A DNA stretch of 11,003 nucleotides from an uncultured Ideonella sp. (lineage in GTDB: Bacteria > Pseudomonadota > Gammaproteobacteria > Burkholderiales > Burkholderiaceae): contig CAMLGG010000178.1 of the NCBI GenBank assembly GCA_946479475.1, positions 1-11,003 of the forward strand, written 5' to 3'. Positions 6,554 through 11,003 of this stretch are shown piece after piece (position 1 is the first letter of the stretch; each line of letters opens with the position of its first letter). The notes under the pieces are model-generated. The model saw nothing but the letters and a program-made list of their open reading frames with translations, was not told the DNA's origin and made no database searches. Position numbers and translations under genes: made by a program.

Positions 6554-8052
6554 TCCCGGCGCAGGGCCGGGAACAGGATCACGTCGCGGATGCTCGGGCT
6601 GTCCGTGAGCAGCATGATGAGCCGGTCGATGCCGATGCCGCAGCCGCCCGCCGGGGGCATGCCGTACTCGAGCGCGCGGATGAAGTCGGCGTCGTAGTAC
6701 ATCGCCTCCTCGTCACCCGCGGCCTTGTTGTCGGCCTGCGCCTGGAAGCGCGCCGCCTGGTCCTCCGCATCGTTCAGCTCGGAGAAGCCATTGGCGTACT
6801 CCCGGCCGGTGATGAACAGCTCGAAGCGCTCGGTGACCGACGGGTCCTTGTCGGACGCGCGGGCCAGCGGGCTCACCTCGACCGGGTAGTCGATGATGAA
6901 GGTCGGCTCCCAGAGCTTCTCTTCCACGGCCGCCTCGAAAAGGCCGAACTGCAGCTCGGCCAGGGTCCAGTGCGCCGGCGGCTCCTCGCCGAGCGACTTG
7001 AGCTTCGCGTGCAGCGCAGCGGCATCGGCGGACTCGGCGTCGCTCACGCCGGCATGCGTCACCAGCGACTCGCGCACCGTCATGCGGGCGAAAGGCTTGT
7101 CCAACGCGACCGGCTTGCCGCCGTAGGTGATCGCCGCCGAACCCGTGGCCGAGCGCGCTGCGTGGCGCAGCACGGCCTCGGTGAAGTCCATCAGGTCGTG
7201 GTGGTTCCAGTAGGCCGCATAGAACTCCATCATCGTGAATTCCGGGTTGTGCCGGACCGAGATGCCTTCGTTGCGGAAGTTGCGGTTGATCTCGAACACC
7301 CGCTCGAAGCCGCCCACCAGCAGGCGCTTGAGGTACAGCTCCGGCGCGATGCGCAGGTACATCTCCTGGTCCAGCGCGTTGTGGTGCGTGATGAAGGGCT
7401 TGGCGTTGGCGCCGCCGGGGATCGGGTGCAGCATCGGCGTCTCGACCTCGAGGAAGCCGTGCTCGACCATGAAGCTGCGGATGGAGCTGACCGCCTTGCT
7501 GCGGGCGACGAATCGGGCGCGCGCGGCATCGTCGGTGATCAGGTCGACGTAGCGCTGGCGGTACTTCTGCTCCTGGTCGGTCATGCCGTGGAACTTGTCC
7601 GGCAGCGGCCGCAAGCTCTTGGTCAGCAGGCGCACGCTGGTGGCCTTGACCGAAAGCTCGCCCGTCTTGGTGCGGAACAGCGTGCCCTCGCAGGCGAGGA
7701 TGTCGCCCAGGTCCCAGTGCTTGAAGGCGGCCAGGCCCTCGGCGCCGACGTTGTCCCGGGTGACGTACAGCTGGATGCGGCCGGTGCCGTCCTGCAGGGT
7801 GGCGAAACAGGCCTTGCCCATCTCGCGCTTGAGCATCATTCGGCCGGCCACGGCCACCTGGATGGCCTGCGGCTCGAGCTCCTCGTTGGGGATCTGGCCG
7901 TGGCGATGGTGCAGTTCGGCGGCCTGGTGCGTCGGCCTGAAGTCGTTCGGGAAGACCGCCTGGCCTGTCGCCTTGGCGTGCTCGCGCAGGGCAGCCAGCT
8001 TCTTGCGCCGTTCGGCGATGAGCTGGTTGTCGTCGGTAGCTGGGGTATCCAT
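6547..8052 (-). CDS. lysS: Lysyl-tRNA synthetase, class II
   Basis: A 501-residue class IIb aminoacyl-tRNA synthetase that charges tRNA-Lys with lysine using ATP in the cytoplasm. The N-terminal OB-fold anticodon-binding domain spans about residues 66-145 ([20 protein letters not shown]). The catalytic domain has motif 1 near [21 protein letters not shown] (200-220), motif 2 in [15 protein letters not shown] (258-272) with the ATP-binding arginine R260, and motif 3 in [20 protein letters not shown] (472-491) with R477. [12 protein letters not shown] (417-428) is a characteristic LysRS segment. Length is normal and no key residue is missing. The start at 8052 gives the expected N-terminus ([16 protein letters not shown]); upstream there is no Shine-Dalgarno site but a -10-like TAGAAT, so it may be leaderless or short-leadered. 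It is divergent from the UDP-xylose synthase gene. Confidence 0.98.
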   Translation of the reverse strand: MDTPATDDNQLIAERRKKLAALREHAKATGQAVFPNDFRPTHQAAELHHRHGQIPNEELEPQAIQVAVAGRMMLKREMGKACFATLQDGTGRIQLYVTRDNVGAEGLAAFKHWDLGDILACEGTLFRTKTGELSVKATSVRLLTKSLRPLPDKFHGMTDQEQKYRQRYVDLITDDAARARFVARSKAVSSIRSFMVEHGFLEVETPMLHPIPGGANAKPFITHHNALDQEMYLRIAPELYLKRLLVGGFERVFEINRNFRNEGISVRHNPEFTMMEFYAAYWNHHDLMDFTEAVLRHAARSATGSAAITYGGKPVALDKPFARMTVRESLVTHAGVSDAESADAAALHAKLKSLGEEPPAHWTLAELQFGLFEAAVEEKLWEPTFIIDYPVEVSPLARASDKDPSVTERFELFITGREYANGFSELNDAEDQAARFQAQADNKAAGDEEAMYYDADFIRALEYGMPPAGGCGIGIDRLIMLLTDSPSIRDVILFPALRREA

Positions 8053-8143
8053 AGACCCGGAATTCTAGTGGGCACGGCCGTGGCCCCCGGGCCGAGGAGC
8101 CCCATCCGATAAGATCCATGCCCCTTCACTGGAGAGTCGGTCG
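8053..8143. promoter_or_regulatory. Divergent promoter region between lysS and the UDP-glucuronate decarboxylase gene
   Basis: This 91-bp gap is the only place where the two transcription units can start. Leftward, TAGAAT (reverse complement of 8062-8067) lies nine bases before the lysS ATG. Rightward, TAAGAT at 8110-8115 precedes GGAG at 8131-8134 and the ATG at 8144. A perfect 10-bp palindrome CACGGCCGTG sits at 8073-8082, between the two -10 candidates and about where RNA polymerase for lysS would bind. No convincing -35 box is present for either. The -10 assignments are by eye. Confidence 0.5.
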
Positions 8144-9091
8144 ATGAAAAAGGTGCTGGTCACAGGCGGTGCCGGCTTTCTCGGGTCGCACTTGTGCGAT
8201 CGCCTGCTGCAAGAGGGCCACGACGTCCTGTGCGTCGACAACTACTTCACCGGCACCAAGGCCAACATCGCTCATCTGCGCGGGCATCCTCGCTTCGAGG
8301 CGATGCGGCACGACGTCACGTTCCCCCTCTACGTCGAGGTGGACGAGATCTACAACCTGGCCTGCCCGGCCTCCCCGGTGCACTACCAGTTCGATCCGGT
8401 GCAGACGACCAAGACCAGCGTGCACGGCGCGATCAACATGCTCGGCCTGGCCAAGCGCCTGGGAGCGCGCATCCTCCAGGCTTCCACCAGCGAGGTCTAC
8501 GGCGACCCCGAGGTCCATCCCCAGCCCGAGTCGTACTGGGGGCGCGTGAACCCGATCGGCGTGCGCAGCTGCTATGACGAGGGCAAGCGCTGCGCGGAAA
8601 CGCTGTTCTTCGACTACTGGCGCCAGCACCAGCTGCGGATCAAGGTGATCCGCATCTTCAACACCTACGGGCCCCGCATGTACGAGCGTGACGGCCGGGT
8701 CGTCTCCAATTTCATCGTCCAGGCCCTGCGCGGCGAGGACATCACCATCTACGGCGACGGTTCGCAGACTCGCAGCTTCTGCTATGTCGACGACCTGATC
8801 GAGGCCATGGTGCGCATGATGCACACCGAGGACGGTTTCACCGGGCCGGTCAACGTGGGCAATCCCCACGAGTTCACGATGCTCGAGCTGGCCGAGAAGG
8901 TGCTGCAGCTCACCGGCTCGCGCAGCCGGCTGGTGTTCAGGCCCCTGCCGTCGGACGACCCGCGCCAGCGCAAGCCGGACATCGCGCTCGCCCGCCAGGC
9001 CCTGCAAGGCTGGGAGCCTCGCATCGGGCTCGACGAGGGCCTGGTCCGGACCATCGACTACTTCCGCTCCGCGCTCGGGGAGGGGCGCTAG
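8144..9091 (+). CDS. UDP-glucuronate decarboxylase (UDP-xylose synthase), extended SDR family
   Basis: A 315-residue NAD-dependent short-chain dehydrogenase that would turn UDP-glucuronate into UDP-xylose and CO2, a sugar donor for surface glycans. The N-terminal Rossmann motif is [32 protein letters not shown] is a strong marker of this enzyme rather than of UDP-glucose epimerases or dTDP-glucose dehydratases. The active site shows STSEVYGDP (T115, S116, E117) and SCYDEGKR with catalytic Y144 and K148. [19 protein letters not shown] and [15 protein letters not shown] complete the family pattern. The length fits the soluble bacterial form with no membrane domain. GGAG at 8131-8134, nine bases upstream, supports the ATG at 8144. 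It is the first gene of a rightward cluster, with the glycosyltransferase-like gene 22 bp downstream. No UDP-glucose dehydrogenase, which would supply the substrate, lies in this window. Confidence 0.93.
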   Translation: MKKVLVTGGAGFLGSHLCDRLLQEGHDVLCVDNYFTGTKANIAHLRGHPRFEAMRHDVTFPLYVEVDEIYNLACPASPVHYQFDPVQTTKTSVHGAINMLGLAKRLGARILQASTSEVYGDPEVHPQPESYWGRVNPIGVRSCYDEGKRCAETLFFDYWRQHQLRIKVIRIFNTYGPRMYERDGRVVSNFIVQALRGEDITIYGDGSQTRSFCYVDDLIEAMVRMMHTEDGFTGPVNVGNPHEFTMLELAEKVLQLTGSRSRLVFRPLPSDDPRQRKPDIALARQALQGWEPRIGLDEGLVRTIDYFRSALGEGR

Positions 9092-9113
9092 GCAGCCGCC
9101 TGTTCCCCTGATC

Positions 9114-10679
9114 ATGCGCATCGGTTTCGCGAGCATCTACTCCTGGCGTCCCCACGTCGAACACCTGTCGTTCCTGGCCGGCCTGGCCGAAAGGGCGGGG
9201 CACGAGGCCTTCTTCCTCACCTGCGATGCGGACCTGCCGACCTGCTACACGCGTGAGATGCGCGACCGGCCCGCCTGGCAGGAGTGCCTGCAGTGCCGGG
9301 CCGGCGGGATCCGCTCCTACACGCGCCACAACGTTTCGTCGATCGGCCGTCTCGCCCCTCGCGACGAGTCGCCGGCCCGGCCGGAGTGGGCCCATTCGAG
9401 CGCCAGCACGCTGGGGCGCTTCGAGTCGGACGAGGACTACCGCAGCGCCGAGTTCGCAGCCCTGGCGGACAGGCTGCAGCCCGCCGTGCAGAAGACGTAC
9501 CGGGCAGCGCGGGCGTGGATACGCGAACAGCGGCTGGACGCGGTGTGCGTCTTCAACGGCCGCATGGATACCACGCGCGCCATCTTCGAAGCGGCGACGT
9601 CGCTGGGGGTGCGCGTCGTCACGCTGGAGCGGACCTGGTTCGGCGACGGCTTGCAGCTGTATCCCGGCGAGTCCTGCCTGGGCCTGCAGAGCGTCCACCG
9701 CCTGGTCGGGGCCTGGCGCGAGCGTCCGCTGACCCGCAGTCAGGCGCTGCTGGCCGCCTCGCACGTGGCACGGCGCTTCCTGCGGCAGAACTTCACCGAG
9801 TGGCGCGCGTACAACCTGAACGCGCAGGCCTCGTCCTGGCCCGCGCAGGGGCGCCGCAGGATCCTGCTCATCCCGAGCAGCCGCAACGAGGTCTGGGGCC
9901 ATCCGGACTGGGTCGCCGAGTGGCCCGATCCGCTGGCGGCCTACGACGCGTTGATCGAGCGCCTCGGGCTGAAGCCCGAAGACCTGGTCCTGCGCTGCCA
10001 TCCGAACTGGAGCGAGAAGATCGGGCGACAGGGCGGCAGCTACTCCGAGCGTCACTACGCCGGGTGGGCCGCGCAGCGCGGCATCCACACCATCGCCAGC
10101 GCCGACCCGGCCAGCACGCTGAACCTGATCGAGCAATGCGATGCGATCGTCGTGGCCAATGGCAGTGCGGCGCTCGAGGCCGGCATCCTCGGCAAGCAGG
10201 TGATAGGCATCGCGCCTTCGATCTACCGGGAGGCGGGCCTGCGCGACGCCGTCGAAGGGCCCGATCAGCTGGAAGGCCTGCGGCTGCACGCCGAACTGCC
10301 GCCCCAGGAACTGGAGCGCCGCCTGTCCGACATCCCGCGGTACACGCTGCGCTTCGCGTACACGATGGTCCACCGCATCCCGCAGTACACCGAGTTCGTC
10401 CGCGCGGAGGCGACCACGCGCTACAAGTACGACCTGTCTGCCGACCCGCAGCGCTTCGTCGAACTGATGCGCAGCGGTGAACTTCGCGCCGACGACGAGA
10501 CGCATGCTCCGGATACGGTCGGCGAGGACGAGGTGCTGGCCCGCATCGCGGCGCGCGACTGGCAGGGCATCATCGACGCCCTCCCGCAGGACCGGCGGGA
10601 GTGGATGCCGGTCCAGCGGCGCCTGATGTTCCGGCCGATCGACCGGGTGCGGCAGTGGATGCCGCTGGGCGACCGCTAG
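9114..10679 (+). CDS. Capsule-synthesis-like (GT-B fold) glycosyltransferase with N-terminal cysteine cluster
   Basis: A 521-residue soluble protein with no signal peptide or membrane helix. The N-terminus (MRIGFASIYSWRPHVEHLSFLAGLAERAGHE broken by a strand-helix pattern) looks like the first Rossmann half of a GT-B enzyme. A central strand RRRILLIPSSRNEVWGHP opens the second half, which carries LRCHPN (293-298) and the sugar-nucleotide-site-like VVANGSAALEAGILGKQVIG (346-365) with E355, then IAPSIYREAG. This pattern resembles capsular polysaccharide synthesis proteins of the KpsS/KpsC type. Four cysteines, C37, C44, C58 and C61 (the last two as CLQC, followed by RAGGIRSY), cluster near the N-terminus and could bind metal; this is not a feature of typical GT-B enzymes. 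The ATG lacks a clear ribosome site, but it starts 22 bp after the UDP-xylose synthase gene, so translation in an operon is likely. Donor and acceptor are unknown; xylose transfer is only a guess from context. Confidence 0.6.
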   Translation: MRIGFASIYSWRPHVEHLSFLAGLAERAGHEAFFLTCDADLPTCYTREMRDRPAWQECLQCRAGGIRSYTRHNVSSIGRLAPRDESPARPEWAHSSASTLGRFESDEDYRSAEFAALADRLQPAVQKTYRAARAWIREQRLDAVCVFNGRMDTTRAIFEAATSLGVRVVTLERTWFGDGLQLYPGESCLGLQSVHRLVGAWRERPLTRSQALLAASHVARRFLRQNFTEWRAYNLNAQASSWPAQGRRRILLIPSSRNEVWGHPDWVAEWPDPLAAYDALIERLGLKPEDLVLRCHPNWSEKIGRQGGSYSERHYAGWAAQRGIHTIASADPASTLNLIEQCDAIVVANGSAALEAGILGKQVIGIAPSIYREAGLRDAVEGPDQLEGLRLHAELPPQELERRLSDIPRYTLRFAYTMVHRIPQYTEFVRAEATTRYKYDLSADPQRFVELMRSGELRADDETHAPDTVGEDEVLARIAARDWQGIIDALPQDRREWMPVQRRLMFRPIDRVRQWMPLGDR

Positions 10680-10698
10680 CGGCGCAACCAGGACCAGG

Positions 10699-11003
10699 AT
10701 GAGCCGACTCGCCCAGATCCTCCGGTCGCTTCGCACGCAGCCGGGCTACACCCTGATGCGCGGGGCGGCCCGCTTCGAGGTGATTCGCCGCGCGGTCGGC
10801 GAGTCGCGCCGGCTGTTGCAGCATCGGCGCCTGCAGGCCTGGCTCGCCGACTGCGAGGCGAGGCTGCCCGACAGCGTTTTCGATCCCCTGGACCGCGGCG
10901 ATTTCGTGCAGCGGCTCCAGCGCGAGGGCGTCGCCTTCGGGCTGAAGCTGCCCGGATCCATGGTGGCCGACATCGTGGAGTACGCGCAGCGCAATGTCTG
11001 CCA
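10699..11003 (+). CDS. Start of an unidentified gene in the polysaccharide cluster, possibly phytanoyl-CoA dioxygenase-like (3' end outside window)
   Basis: The first 101 codons of a frame that runs off the right edge. It begins MSRLAQILRSLRTQPGY, with AGGA at 10690-10693 five bases before the ATG, and starts 19 bp after the preceding stop, so it is very likely in the same operon. The visible part has a basic helical N-terminus (MRGAARFEVIRRAVGESRRL) and then VFDPLDRGDFVQRLQREG, VAFGLKLPGSMVADIVEYA and QRNVC. The LxREGVAFGLKLPxxxVxxIxxYA stretch recalls the N-terminal part of phytanoyl-CoA dioxygenase-like proteins found in glycan clusters, but the iron-binding residues would lie beyond the edge, so this is a weak assignment. 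It is a real gene by context and reading frame; the function is open. Confidence 0.6.
   Translation, partial: MSRLAQILRSLRTQPGYTLMRGAARFEVIRRAVGESRRLLQHRRLQAWLADCEARLPDSVFDPLDRGDFVQRLQREGVAFGLKLPGSMVADIVEYAQRNVC

Noticed and set aside
6970..8112. A 380-codon plus-strand frame opposite lysS
   Set aside because: lysS on the other strand is unmistakable, and the product has the low-complexity look of a shadow.
8937..10736. A 599-codon open frame on the minus strand opposite the glycosyltransferase-like gene
   Set aside because: It runs across three plus-strand genes and their gaps; composition is typical of an antisense shadow and no motif is seen.
1..11003. tRNA genes, CRISPR arrays, insertion sequences, toxin-antitoxin or phage-defence genes
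   Set aside because: I found no cloverleaf, regular spaced repeat, transposase frame or terminal repeats; all genes with recognisable motifs are metabolic, envelope or translation related.

Overview
The window is a GC-rich stretch of bacterial chromosome. Gene content and protein style (a UbiH-type hydroxylase, DsbC, a DUF3429 membrane protein, an M61 peptidase, a DUF3108 protein, an enoyl-CoA hydratase and a class II LysRS) point to a betaproteobacterium of the Burkholderiales, perhaps of the Rubrivivax/Leptothrix/Methylibium type. That placement is inferred from recognised protein families, not from a search. Genes are tightly packed. I see no tRNA, rRNA, CRISPR array, insertion sequence or phage gene, and no gene-free stretch longer than 300 bases.

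Left part (1-5955, all on +): the 3' end of a UbiH/Coq6-type FAD hydroxylase gene; dsbC (periplasmic disulfide isomerase); a small five-helix DUF3429 membrane protein; a cytoplasmic M61-type zinc aminopeptidase with a PDZ domain; a membrane-anchored DUF3108 protein with a TonB-like Pro/Ala linker; and an enoyl-CoA hydratase with a strong ribosome binding site and possibly its own promoter. Gaps are 16 to 80 bp, so much of this could be read from one or a few transcripts. The functions are housekeeping or envelope related.

Middle part (5946-8052, on -): a pyridoxamine-phosphate-oxidase-like FMN protein whose stop codon overlaps the end of the enoyl-CoA hydratase gene by 10 bp (convergent), and lysS (lysyl-tRNA synthetase) upstream of it on the same strand. 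A perfect inverted repeat covers the lysS stop codon.

Right part (8144-11003, on +): divergent from lysS across a 91-bp gap, a probable surface-polysaccharide cluster begins. It holds a UDP-glucuronate decarboxylase (UDP-xylose synthase), a 521-residue protein resembling the capsule-synthesis (KpsS/KpsC-like) GT-B glycosyltransferases but with an N-terminal four-cysteine cluster, and the first 101 codons of a third gene cut by the window edge. Gaps of 22 and 19 bp argue for one operon. The likely logic is that UDP-xylose made by the first enzyme feeds glycan assembly by the following gene products. This is the least ordinary part of the window. I see no clearly novel defence or mobile system.
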